DNA of 64,000 nucleotides from Dyella_A sp049445995 (GTDB lineage: Bacteria; Pseudomonadota; Gammaproteobacteria; Xanthomonadales; Rhodanobacteraceae): the NCBI RefSeq assembly GCF_049445995.1, contig NZ_JBMSDZ010000017.1:1-64000 (forward strand), read 5' to 3'. Below, in pieces: positions 1 to 8,800 of the stretch (position 1 is its first letter; each line of letters opens with the position of its first letter). The notes under the pieces were generated by a model. The model saw nothing but the letters and a program-made list of their open reading frames with translations. It had not been told where the DNA came from and did not search any database. The position numbers and the translations under genes are program-made.

Positions 1-9
1 AGGTGCGTT

Positions 10-59
10 GGGCGCAAATCCGGGGAGTTTGGTGAACCAAATGACCCGGATTTGCGCCC
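10..59. repeat. Long perfect inverted repeat (hairpin)
   Basis: Two perfect 15-base arms (10-24 and 45-59) flank a 20-base loop. The loop contains a second small stem, TTTGG (28-32) with CCAAA (37-41). The element lies downstream of the leucyl aminopeptidase stop and close to the window edge. It may be a terminator for that gene or for a gene outside the window, or a dispersed palindrome. There is no T-run on either side, so intrinsic termination is not proven. Confidence 0.6.
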
Positions 60-162
60 AGCGCGCCGCCGGCACGGGCGTTTGGCGACGGTCGCAGTAG
101 GCGGGCGATTTTTTCTCAGCCTCTCAGGCCGTCCGCGCCGAAGTCCCGGCAGGCCAGTCGCG

Positions 163-1542
163 CTACTTGCCGTAACGCGCCGCGAGAAACGCGAAGAACG
201 CGCGCAGCCCCATCGCTTCGCCGCCGCGCGGGTGGCCCGGGCGGTTGGTGTCGTTCCAGGCGTAGGTGTCCAGGTGCATCCATGCCTGCGACTCGGGCAC
301 GAAGCGCTCCAGGTACAGCGCGGCGGTGATCGCCCCGGCGTGGCGCGAGGCGCCGGCGTTGGCCATGTCGGCCAGGTAGGAGTCAAGCATTTTGCGGTAT
401 GGCCGCCACAGCGGCAGTTGCCACAGCGGGTCGGCGGTGCGCTTGCCGGCGGCCAGCACGGCGTCGGCCAACTCCTCGCGGTTGCTGAACAGCGCCGGCA
501 GGTCCGGGCCCAGCGCCACGCGCGCGGCGCCGGTGAGGGTGGCGAAGTCGACGATCAGGTCGGGCTTGCCCTCGCTGGCGTAGGCCAGCGCGTCGCACAG
601 GATCAGCCGGCCCTCGGCATCGGTGTTGTCCACTTCCACGGTGAGGCCGGCGCGGGTGGTGATCACCTCGCCCGGGCGCATCGCGTTGCCGCTCACTGCG
701 TTCTCCACCGCCGGCACCAGCAGGGTGAGCCGCACCGGCAGCCTCGCCTGCATCACCAGCGAGGCCAGGGCGATGGCGTGCGCGGCGCCGCCCATGTCCT
801 TCTTCATCCAGCGCATGCCGTCGGAGGGCTTGAGGTCCAGCCCGCCGGTGTCGAAGCACACACCCTTGCCGACGATCACCAGCTTCGGATCGTCGCTCCT
901 GCCCCAGCTCAGTTCGATCAGCCGCGGCGCGCGATGACTGGCGCGGCCCACCGCGTGGATGGTGGGGAAGTTGTGCTTGAGCAGCTCGTCGCCGACCCAG
1001 TCGCGCACCTTCGCCTTGTGCGTCTTGCCGAGCTTGGCGATGGCGTCGCCCAACTGCTCCGGGCCCATGTCCTCGGTGGGCGTATTGACCAGGTCGCGCA
1101 CCAGCGCGGTGGCATCCACCAGCGGCGCCAGCACCTTGAGGTCGGCCGCCGGCACGGCCAGCGTGGCCGGCGCGCGCCGCGGCTTGCGGTAGCGGGTGAA
1201 CTGGTAGGCGCCCAGCGCCCAGCCCAGCGCCGCGTGCTGCGCATCCAGCGCCACGCCCTCGTCGGCGAGATGGTAGCTGCCCACCGGCAGCGTGCCGGGC
1301 AGGCCGGCCAGCGCGCCCAGCGCATCGCCGCCGTCCACGCTGGCCAGCACGCGCACCAGCTTGCCTTTTTCATCGGCGAGCAGGGCATGCGTGCCCGGCG
1401 CGGCGGTGAACGCGCATTCGTCCAGCCAGCGCCTCTGCGCCGCAGTGAGCCGCCTGCGCGCGGCGGACAGGCTGGCGGCCGTGACGGCTTCGACGGGAAT
1501 GCTGCGGCGGTCGCCGCTCTTGCGTTCGATCAGGGCGGACAT
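163..1542 (-). CDS. Leucyl aminopeptidase family protein (M17)
   Basis: Cytosolic metallopeptidase of family M17, which removes N-terminal residues from peptides using two metal ions. The family signature NTDAEGRL is at residues 306-313. The other metal/active-site stretches, VGKGVCFDTGG (225-234) and the lysine in WMKKDMGG (about 246-252), are also present. The start at 1542 is chosen because AAGGAG lies seven bases upstream; a longer frame reaches 1647 but has no ribosome site. This gives 459 residues, typical of the shorter Xanthomonadales M17 proteins. It is the last gene of a minus-strand run after the HAD phosphatase (135-base gap). Confidence 0.93.
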   Translation of the reverse strand: MSALIERKSGDRRSIPVEAVTAASLSAARRRLTAAQRRWLDECAFTAAPGTHALLADEKGKLVRVLASVDGGDALGALAGLPGTLPVGSYHLADEGVALDAQHAALGWALGAYQFTRYRKPRRAPATLAVPAADLKVLAPLVDATALVRDLVNTPTEDMGPEQLGDAIAKLGKTHKAKVRDWVGDELLKHNFPTIHAVGRASHRAPRLIELSWGRSDDPKLVIVGKGVCFDTGGLDLKPSDGMRWMKKDMGGAAHAIALASLVMQARLPVRLTLLVPAVENAVSGNAMRPGEVITTRAGLTVEVDNTDAEGRLILCDALAYASEGKPDLIVDFATLTGAARVALGPDLPALFSNREELADAVLAAGKRTADPLWQLPLWRPYRKMLDSYLADMANAGASRHAGAITAALYLERFVPESQAWMHLDTYAWNDTNRPGHPRGGEAMGLRAFFAFLAARYGK

Positions 1543-1677
1543 GAAGGCTCCTTGGCGTCGCGCCGCTGCACGGCGCGCTGGCGTGAATGCGTGTCGTCCG
1601 ACATCGGGGGAGTGCGGGGCGTTCGCAAGAGACCGGCCGGACAGCACGACATGATGCGCGCTTTCGCCAATCGCTGA

Positions 1678-2382
1678 CTACGCCGGATGCTGCGCGTCGA
1701 GCCAGTCGGCGAGCGCGGCCATGTCCGGCAGGTCCAGCTCGGGCGGGGCGCCGAGCTCCGCCGGCCAGGGCTCGCCGCGGCGGTTGATCCAGGCGGTGCG
1801 CAGGCCGGCGTCGCGTGCGCCGGCCACGTCGAGCGCGGGATCGTCGCCCACATGCAGCACCTCGTGCGCGGCCACGCCGAGGCGTTCCACCGCGGCGTGG
1901 AAGATCGCCGGCTGCGGTTTCGATGCGCCCACCTCGCGCGCGCTCACGTGGTGGCGGAAGTGCGCCGCGATGCCCACGCGCTCCAGGTCGGCGTTGCCGT
2001 TGGTGAGGCTGGCCACCGGCCAGCGCGCGGCGATGCGGCGCAGCGCGGGCAAGCTGTCTTCGTACAGGTCCACCCGGTTGCGCGCGTTGAAGTACACCTC
2101 CCACAGCGCCTCCACCGGCGCCTCGTCCAGGCCGCAGGCGGCGAACGCGTAGCGCATGGTGAGGTGGCGCTGGGCGGTGAAGTCGTGCGCCAGGTCCAGC
2201 CGCTCGGCGGCGATGCGGGCGCGCAGTTCACGCATGGCGGGGATCGGCCACGCCGCGGCCACGGCCGGATGGTGTTCGCGCAGCCAGGCGTCCACATCGT
2301 GGTCGGCGCGTTCCAGCGCCGGCCACACCGGCCACAGCGTATCATCCAGATCCAGCGTGAGCGCGCGGATGATTCCGCCCAC
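1678..2382 (-). CDS. HAD-superfamily phosphatase, YigB-like
   Basis: Predicted cytosolic phosphatase of 234 residues. All four HAD motifs are visible: I, LDLDDTLWP near the N-terminus with the nucleophilic Asp; II, LTNGNA; III, the Lys in GASKPQPAIF; IV, HVGDDPALDVAGA. The motif II and IV wording resembles E. coli YigB, an FMN and riboflavin-precursor phosphatase, but the substrate here is not certain. The start is a GTG codon at 2382, only five bases after the TGA of the upstream LysM protein, so the two are probably translationally coupled. Confidence 0.85.
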   Translation of the reverse strand: MGGIIRALTLDLDDTLWPVWPALERADHDVDAWLREHHPAVAAAWPIPAMRELRARIAAERLDLAHDFTAQRHLTMRYAFAACGLDEAPVEALWEVYFNARNRVDLYEDSLPALRRIAARWPVASLTNGNADLERVGIAAHFRHHVSAREVGASKPQPAIFHAAVERLGVAAHEVLHVGDDPALDVAGARDAGLRTAWINRRGEPWPAELGAPPELDLPDMAALADWLDAQHPA

Positions 2383-2387
2383 GGCGA

Positions 2388-3746
2388 TCAGCGCGGACCG
2401 ACGACCAGCACCTGGCCGGGCTTCACGCTGTCGCTGCGCAGGTGGTTCCAGCGGCGCAGGTCGGCCACGTCCACCGCGTGCTTGCGCGCGATCGACGACA
2501 GCGTGTCGCCGCGGCTCACCTTGTACGACCTGGCGCCCTTCGGCGTCGTGCCGTAGGCGGTGCTGCTGACCTTGGCGAAGCGGCCGTCGGCAGAGGTCTC
2601 CACGGTGGTGGCCTCGCCACTGACCCTGGCCAGGCTCGGGCGCGCCGCGGCGGCGGCCGCTGCCGCCCTGGCTTCGGCTTCCCTGGCACGGCGCGCGTCC
2701 AGCGCCTGACGCGCGGCCAGGGTGCGCTCGGACGTCGGCGCGCGCGCCACCTGCGAGGCGTAGGTGGCGCCCGGCGCGGAGATCGGCGTCGTGGCAGGCG
2801 TCGAGGGCACCGGACGAGCGCCCACTTCGGCGAGGATGCGCGCGCGGCGCGAGGCGTCCATCGAGGCCAGCGTGGCGCCGTCCCGGTAGGGCACCAGGCC
2901 GTGGCGGCGGATCACCGCCTCGGCCGCGTCGGAGTTGACGAAGTCGACGAAGGCCTGCGCCTGCGCAGCCTTCGGGCTGCTGGAGTTGGTGATCAGGTAG
3001 AGCTGGGTGAACAGCGGATAGCTGCCGTTGGCCACGGTGCTGGTGGACGGGGCCACGCCGTTGATGCGGATCATCTTCATCTTCGGGTTGCCGACCACGT
3101 TGGAGAGCGTGGTGGCGCCCAGTCCCTTCGGATCGAGGGTGATGCCCTCCTGCAGCTTGCTGGTGTTGACGTACAGGCGCGGCGCGGCCACCGGCTGGGT
3201 GCCGCGGCCGAACAGCAGCTTGCGCAGGCTGAACTCCACGCCGTCGGCGGGGCTGGCCACCGCGTACAGGTCGATCGGTTCATTGCGGCCGCCGACCTGG
3301 CTCCAGTTGGTGATCCTGCCGTAGTAGATGTCGTGCAGCTGCGGGAGCGTGAGGCTGCTCACCGGGTTGGACGGGTGGGTCACCATCACCAGCCCGTCCC
3401 ACGCCACCGGCGTGAAGGTGAGGCCGGCCTCCTGCGGGCTGCCGCTGGCGCCGCGCGCCGCGCCGGCGAGGTCCGCCGTGCCGGTGCGCACCGCGTCCAG
3501 GCCCGAGGCGGTGTTGAAGGTCTGCAGTTCGATGCGGCCGTGGCCGGCGCGCTGCCATGCCTGCGCCACGTCGGTCACCACGCCGTGCGCCACGGTCACG
3601 TCGCCGCGCCAGGTGAGCGTTGAGGCGCTGCGGCCCTGCGCGGACTGGCCGCTGCGACCGTGCGTCTTGGCAATGGCGGGCGAGGCGGCGACGAGGCAGG
3701 CGCCGATCAGGGCGATGGGCAGCAGGCGGACTGGACGGACGGACAT
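2388..3746 (-). CDS. PstS-like substrate-binding protein with C-terminal LysM domain
   Basis: Secreted or periplasmic protein of 452 residues. It has a signal peptide (basic MSVRPVR start, hydrophobic core, AIA cleavage region near residue 26), a PstS/ABC-type phosphate-binding-like domain (about 45-290), an Ala/Arg-rich linker (about 330-375) and one LysM module at the C-terminus (YKVSRGDTLSSIARKH and following). LysM binds peptidoglycan, so the binding domain would be tethered to the wall. No pst transport genes are adjacent, which argues against a simple uptake role. It is the first gene of a minus-strand run with the HAD phosphatase and aminopeptidase. Confidence 0.8.
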   Translation of the reverse strand: MSVRPVRLLPIALIGACLVAASPAIAKTHGRSGQSAQGRSASTLTWRGDVTVAHGVVTDVAQAWQRAGHGRIELQTFNTASGLDAVRTGTADLAGAARGASGSPQEAGLTFTPVAWDGLVMVTHPSNPVSSLTLPQLHDIYYGRITNWSQVGGRNEPIDLYAVASPADGVEFSLRKLLFGRGTQPVAAPRLYVNTSKLQEGITLDPKGLGATTLSNVVGNPKMKMIRINGVAPSTSTVANGSYPLFTQLYLITNSSSPKAAQAQAFVDFVNSDAAEAVIRRHGLVPYRDGATLASMDASRRARILAEVGARPVPSTPATTPISAPGATYASQVARAPTSERTLAARQALDARRAREAEARAAAAAAAARPSLARVSGEATTVETSADGRFAKVSSTAYGTTPKGARSYKVSRGDTLSSIARKHAVDVADLRRWNHLRSDSVKPGQVLVVGPR

Positions 3747-3889
3747 GATGACGGACTACCTCGGACGACGTGCTTGGGGCGACGACAGGGCGCGACGCGG
3801 CACCTTGCAGGCCGGCGCAAGGCGGAAAGAGGGCTATTTCATCGGTCCGCCCCCCAAACATCAAGCACGCGCGCGGGCTGGTGTTAAGG

Positions 3890-3913
3890 AAGCGGCGCAC
3901 CTGTGCGCCGCTT
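3890..3913 (-). terminator. Hairpin after degQ
   Basis: A perfect 10-base stem (AAGCGGCGCA with its complement) closes a 4-base loop, about 50 bases beyond the stop of the minus-strand protease gene. There is no strong U-run, so it may be a Rho-type or processing hairpin rather than a classical intrinsic terminator. Confidence 0.5.
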
Positions 3914-3961
3914 CACTGTCCGCCTGTGCGCCCGTCGTTAGCCCGCGCGGCACGCGGCCTC

Positions 3962-5341
3962 TCAATTCATCAGCACGTAGTGCATGCCGTCGTCGTCGGC
4001 GATCGCCAGCGCCAACTGACGCGGACGCACCCCGGCCAGCGCCTGCAGCCCGCGCACGCTGGTGATGCGGCGGTTGCCGATGCCGATCACCACGTCGCCC
4101 TGCTGCAACCCCGCGCGTGCGGCAATGCTGCCGGGCTGCACGCGGGTGACGCGCACGCCGGCCAGGCCCTGCGCTCGCTCGCTCTGGCTCAACTCGCTGA
4201 AGCGCACGCCGGTCAGGCGCGGGTCGAGCTGCGCGCCCTCCACCGTGGCCAGCTTTTCCGCCGCCAGCGTGGCGTACACCTGACGCATCCTGCCGTCGCG
4301 CAGCAGGCCCAGCGTCACCTTGCTGCCCAGCGGCAGCAGGCCCTCGCTGTTGCGCAGCTCGTCGCTGTCGTGCAGCGGTTTGCCATTGAGCGTGGTGAGC
4401 ACGTCGCCCGGCTCGATGCCAGCCGCGGCGGCCGGCGAGCCCTCGCTCACCCGCGTCACCACCGCGCCCTCGGTGCCGCGCACGCCGAGCAGCCGGGCGA
4501 TGCGTGGAGTGATGTCCTGCGTCTGCACGCCCAGGCTGCCGCGCTGCACCTTGCCGTGGGCGATCAGCTGCTTCATCACCTCGCCGGAGAGGTTGCTGGG
4601 AATGGCGAAGCCGATGCCGGCGCTGGCGCCCGAGGGCGAGAAGATCATCGAGTTGATGCCCACCAGTTCGCCGCGCAGGTTCACCAGCGCGCCGCCGGAG
4701 TTGCCCGGGTTGATCGAGGCGTCGGTCTGGATGAAATTCTGGTAGTTGGTGCCGCCCAGGCCCGAGCGACCCAGCGCCGAGACGATGCCCGAGGTCACCG
4801 TCTGGCCCAGCCCGAACGGGTCGCCCACTGCCACCACGAAGTCGCCCACCTGCAGTTGCGACGAATCGGCCATCGGCAGCGCCTGCAGCCCGCTGGCGTG
4901 GATCTGCACCACCGCTACGTCGGTGTCCGGATCGGCGCCGATCAGCGTGCCCTTGAAATTGCGCCCGTCCTGCAGCGTCACGGTGATGTCGTCGGCGCCA
5001 CCCACCACGTGGTTGTTGGTAAGGATGTAGCCCTTGGCCGCATCCACGATCACGCCCGAGCCCAGGCTCTGCTCGGTGCGCTCGCGCGGCACGTCGGGCA
5101 GGCCGAAGAACTGGCGGAACAGCGGATCGTCGAAATACGGATCGCGCACCGGCACGCGCGTCCTGGTGGAGATGTTCACCACCGCCGGAGTCACCTTGTG
5201 CAGCATCGGTGCCAGCGAGGGCAGCGGCTGTCCATCCACCACCGGTGGCAGCGCGGCGCGGCTGGCCAGCGGCAAGGTGCCGAGCGCGAGCGCGCTGCAC
5301 AGGGCGAGCGTGCGCGTGATGCGACGAATCCGGTGCTTCAT
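3962..5341 (-). CDS. degQ: Periplasmic serine endoprotease, DegQ/DegP (Do) family
   Basis: Quality-control protease and chaperone of the envelope, 459 residues. It has a signal peptide (1-29, ending SRA). In the trypsin-like domain the catalytic triad is complete: His111 (LTNNHVV), Asp141 (DPDTDVAVV) and Ser215 (NPGNSGGALV). Two PDZ domains follow (about 260-345 and 360-455). The length is closer to DegQ than to DegP. The start at 5341 follows AGGAGG with six bases spacing; an upstream in-frame extension is open but has no ribosome site. It is divergent from nrdJa and appears to be monocistronic. Confidence 0.93.
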   Translation of the reverse strand: MKHRIRRITRTLALCSALALGTLPLASRAALPPVVDGQPLPSLAPMLHKVTPAVVNISTRTRVPVRDPYFDDPLFRQFFGLPDVPRERTEQSLGSGVIVDAAKGYILTNNHVVGGADDITVTLQDGRNFKGTLIGADPDTDVAVVQIHASGLQALPMADSSQLQVGDFVVAVGDPFGLGQTVTSGIVSALGRSGLGGTNYQNFIQTDASINPGNSGGALVNLRGELVGINSMIFSPSGASAGIGFAIPSNLSGEVMKQLIAHGKVQRGSLGVQTQDITPRIARLLGVRGTEGAVVTRVSEGSPAAAAGIEPGDVLTTLNGKPLHDSDELRNSEGLLPLGSKVTLGLLRDGRMRQVYATLAAEKLATVEGAQLDPRLTGVRFSELSQSERAQGLAGVRVTRVQPGSIAARAGLQQGDVVIGIGNRRITSVRGLQALAGVRPRQLALAIADDDGMHYVLMN

Positions 5342-5438
5342 CGATTCCTCCTCATGGTGACGATGCATGGGCGGCGTCCATGGCGGGCGCCGCGAACCGC
5401 TGTTCGACTGCGCGCGTGCGCGCGGGTTCCGGGGGCGT

Positions 5439-5461
5439 TCGCGCACAGGGTGCGTTCCTAC
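5439..5461. repeat. Single GTAG-type REP palindrome
   Basis: The segment TCGCGCACAGGGTGCG followed by TTCCTAC is one arm of a REP family that recurs at 27462-27520 and, with CCCACCCTGTGGG cores, at 59988-60061 and 60851-60997. Here it sits alone in the degQ-nrdJ intergenic region. Confidence 0.7.
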
Positions 5462-5604
5462 AAAGCGACTGCGCGTGGGTTCCGGATGCGCGGTGTGCGG
5501 CGTGTCGCAGGCGATTTCCAGTCGTGGCGCGGGCGGCTGCCGCGGGCTGTCGCGGCCTGCCCGCGGCGCACCATCGCGACGGCGTCGGAACGTACAAAAA
5601 TTTC

Positions 5605-5633
5605 TTTACAACCCGGGCGCCCGGCGGTACGGT
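5605..5633 (+). promoter_or_regulatory. Candidate sigma-70 promoter of nrdJa
   Basis: TTTACA (5605-5610) and TACGGT (5628-5633) are separated by 17 bases. They lie just upstream of the NrdR-like sites and about 220 bases before the start codon. The -10 match is weak (three of six), so this is a proposal from spacing and position. Confidence 0.4.
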
Positions 5634-5649
5634 CTCCCTCCGTCCGCAA

Positions 5650-5698
5650 CCACAATATCTTGTGTGCGCGTGCCTGGGTTTTACCCTAGAGCTGGTGT
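5650..5698 (+). promoter_or_regulatory. NrdR-box pair upstream of nrdJa
   Basis: A near-consensus NrdR operator lies at 5650-5665 (core CACAATATCTTGTGT). It fits the recalled consensus acaCwAtATaTwgtgt at 14 of 16 positions. A weaker second site starts 33 bases further on (5683-5698, 11 of 16). NrdR represses ribonucleotide reductase operons from paired boxes about three helical turns apart, so this arrangement fits NrdR control of nrdJa. The second box is tentative. Confidence 0.6.
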
Positions 5699-5817
5699 GG
5701 TGATGGTTGTTTCTCGAAGGAGGAGGCCGTCGCAGCAAGCGATCCCGCAAGACGGGCCACAGAGCCCGGGCACGGAGCCGGCGAGTCGTTGCGAACGATC
5801 TGGTCGAATACAACTAC

Positions 5818-5844
5818 GTGCCGCCGTGAGGCGGCACCCGGAGG
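5818..5844 (+). promoter_or_regulatory. Leader hairpin abutting the nrdJa ribosome site
   Basis: A perfect 8-base stem GTGCCGCC/GGCGGCAC with a GTGA loop (5818-5837) ends two bases before GGAGG (5840-5844), which precedes the ATG at 5856 by 11 bases. Such a structure could influence ribosome access. The reading frame is open upstream to an ATG at 5703, so the Shine-Dalgarno sequence is what decides the start. Confidence 0.45.
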
Positions 5845-5855
5845 TCAGCAAATCA

Positions 5856-8800
5856 ATGAGTACCGCTCGCGCGCCAGCAGTGGGTCGTGATGCCGTGCAG
5901 ATTCCCCTGCAGCCGGCGTCCCATGACATCTGGGACAAGAAATACCGCTTGAAGAACAAGGCCGGCGAACCGGTCGACGACAGCGTGGACGGTACCTACC
6001 GCCGCGTGGCGCGCGCGCTGTCCGACGTGGAAGCCACTCCCGGGCTGCGCGAGCACTGGAACGAGCGTTTCCTGTGGGCGCTGCGCCGCGGTGCGATTCC
6101 CGCCGGCCGCATCACCTCCAACGCCGGCGCGCTGGAGCACAAGCCCGCCACCTCCACCATCAACTGCACCGTGTCCGGCACCATCCGCGACTCCATGGAC
6201 GACATCCTGGAGAAGGTGCACGAGGCCGGCCTCACGCTGAAGGCGGGGTGCGTTGCGCCCGGCACCTGGGTGGTCACCGATCGCGGCCTGGTCACCGCCG
6301 ATCAGGCGGTGGCCGAGCGCCATGCCCGAATTCTCAGCTACGACCGCGATGCACGCCGGTTCGAGATGCAGACGATCGAACAGCATCTGACCACGCACGT
6401 GGCGCGCGCGGACAACATCCGGATCCATGCGAACGGGGTGGCGCTGACCACCTCGGTGCGCCATCCGGTGCTGGTGTATCGCGACAACGCCCAGCGCTAC
6501 GTGCGTGCCGACGAGGTCGTCGCCAGCGATGCGCTGGTGCAGCACAGCTTCGCCTGGCAGGCGGACGACGCCAGCATGCTCGAGGCGTGGTTCGCCGGCG
6601 CGCATCTGGGCGACGGCAGCGCCTACGAAAAGCATCATGCCTACCGCCCGAGCCGCAGCGCCTGGCAGCAGCGTGCGCAGCTGCTGGGCCGTCGCCTGGT
6701 GTTCAAGATCCGCGCGGCCGAGCGCGAGGTGGTCGAACGTTACGCGGCGTTCTTCGCCGGATTCTGCGCCAGCCGCGCGCAGGTGGTCGCCACCAGCACG
6801 CTGAACGGTACATCGGTGTGGGATTACACCGTGTCGAGTTTTGCGGCCAGCCGTGCCGCCGAATTGATCGATCACCAGATCGGGGCGAAAACCGCCCATC
6901 TGCGTGTCCCCGCCTGGATCGCGCAGCATCCGGAGCGGCATTTCCTGCCGTTCCTGGCCGGCCTGATCGACACCGACGGCACCGTCAGCCGCGAGCACGG
7001 CAGCGCCATCATCGCCGCCCAGAATGCCGACTTTGCCGGCGAGCTGAAGGCGCTGCTCGGCCTGTTCGGTGTGCACGCCAGCCTGACCCGGCGCAAACCG
7101 CGCAGCCATCAGTACAACGGCTGCGACATTCGTGACAGCGGCGGCGCCACGCTGAAGATCTCCGACTCGGCGTTTCTCGCCGTCGTCGCGCGCTACATGG
7201 CCGACAGCGGCAAGCGCGGGCGCATCGCGGAGCATGCCAGCCAATCCGGTCAGTACGACCGTTACGTGCTGCCGCGCGATCTCTCCAATGCATTGACCGA
7301 ACTGGCCGGCACGCTGGGGCACGACGAGCGCCAGCGGCTCGGCTTCTATCACGGCTACCACGTCGCGCCGCGGGTCAGCCGTGTCTGGCTCGATCGCTGG
7401 GCGCAACGCTTCCCGGCGCTGCAGCCGCTGATCGACTTCGCACGCTGCCTGCGTCCGGTCGAGTCGATCGAGCATGGCCTCGATTTGCCGGAAACCTTCT
7501 ACGACTTCACCGTCGCGAAGCACAACAATTACCTGGCGGGCAACGCGGGGCTGCTGGTCATCCACAATTGCGGCATCGGCTACGAGTTTTCCACGCTGCG
7601 TCCGCGTGGCGCGTACGTGTCCGGCGCCGGCGCGTACACCTCCGGCCCGCTGTCGTTCATGGACATCTACGACAAGATGTGCTTCACCGTGTCCTCCGCC
7701 GGCGGTCGCCGCGGCGCGCAGATGGGCACGTTCGACATTTCCCACCCGGACGCCAAGGAGTTCATCCGCGCCAAGCGCGAGGATGGCCGCCTGCGCCAGT
7801 TCAACCTCAGCCTGCTGATCACCGACGGCTTCATGGAAGCGGTCGAGCACGACCAGGACTGGCCGATGGTGTTCCCCATCCACGTCAAGGAGCAGGGCGA
7901 GCTCGACCTCGACGACCCCGGCAAGGTGGTGTGGCGCGAGTGGCCCACCCACGACAACTACATCGCCCGCGAGGACGGACTGGTCGCCTGCAAGATCTAC
8001 GGCACCATCCGCGCCCGTCACCTGTGGGACATGATCATGGTCTCCACGTACGACTACGCGGAGCCCGGGTTCATCCTGGTCGACAAGGTCAACGAGATGA
8101 ACAACAACTGGTGGTGCGAGCACATCCGCGCCACCAACCCGTGCGTTACCGGGGACACCTGGGTGCAGACGTCCGAAGGTCCGCGCCAGGTCGCCGACCT
8201 GCTCGGCGCCGGCTTCATGGCGCGCGTGGACGGCAAGGACCACGCCACCGGCGCAGAAGGGTTTTTCCGCACGGCGACCAAACCCGTGCTGGCGCTGCAG
8301 ACCGAAGAGGGCTATCGCCTGCGCCTGACCAGCGACCACCGCGTGCGCCGTGTCGCGCGCATGACGCGCTGGAACGTGGAAACCGAATGGTGCGCCGCCG
8401 GCGCGCTGCAGCCGGGCGACCGCGTGCTGATGAACGATCATCGCCGCAATGCGTCCTGGGCTGGTGCGCTGACTGAAGAGCAGGGCTATCTGCTCGGCCT
8501 GCTGGTCGGCGACGGCACGCTGAAGAGCGAGGCCGCCGTGCTGTCGGTGTGGCCACAGGCCGCGGCCGTCAACGGTTCGGCCGATGGCGCCACCGCGCTG
8601 ATGGACGAAGCGCTGCGTTGCGCCCAGACCCTGCCGCACCGCGCCGATTTCGCCGGCTGGTCCGAAGTGGCCGGGCGTGGCGAGTTCCGGCTGAAGTCCG
8701 CCGCGCTGCGCGACCTGGCCTTCGAGCTGGGCATGCGCGTGGGCGACAAGGCGATCACCCCGGCGCTGGAGCGTGCCTCCAGCGATGCCTACCGCGGCTT

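Noticed and set aside
3770..5689. Long plus-strand open frame opposite degQ
   Set aside because: Arg/His/Gln-rich nonsense typical of the antisense of a high-GC gene; degQ on the minus strand has full catalytic motifs.
5634..5855. Possible cobalamin riboswitch in the nrdJa leader (CCCGCAA, GCCACAG and AGCCGG appear in a suggestive order)
   Set aside because: No convincing B12 box or conserved core can be aligned. The matches are short and expected in GC-rich DNA. A covariance-model search would decide.
5853..8639. Long open frame antisense to nrdJa (928 codons)
   Set aside because: It is a mirror of GC-rich codon use over a clearly real gene. The peptide is low complexity with no motif and no ribosome site.
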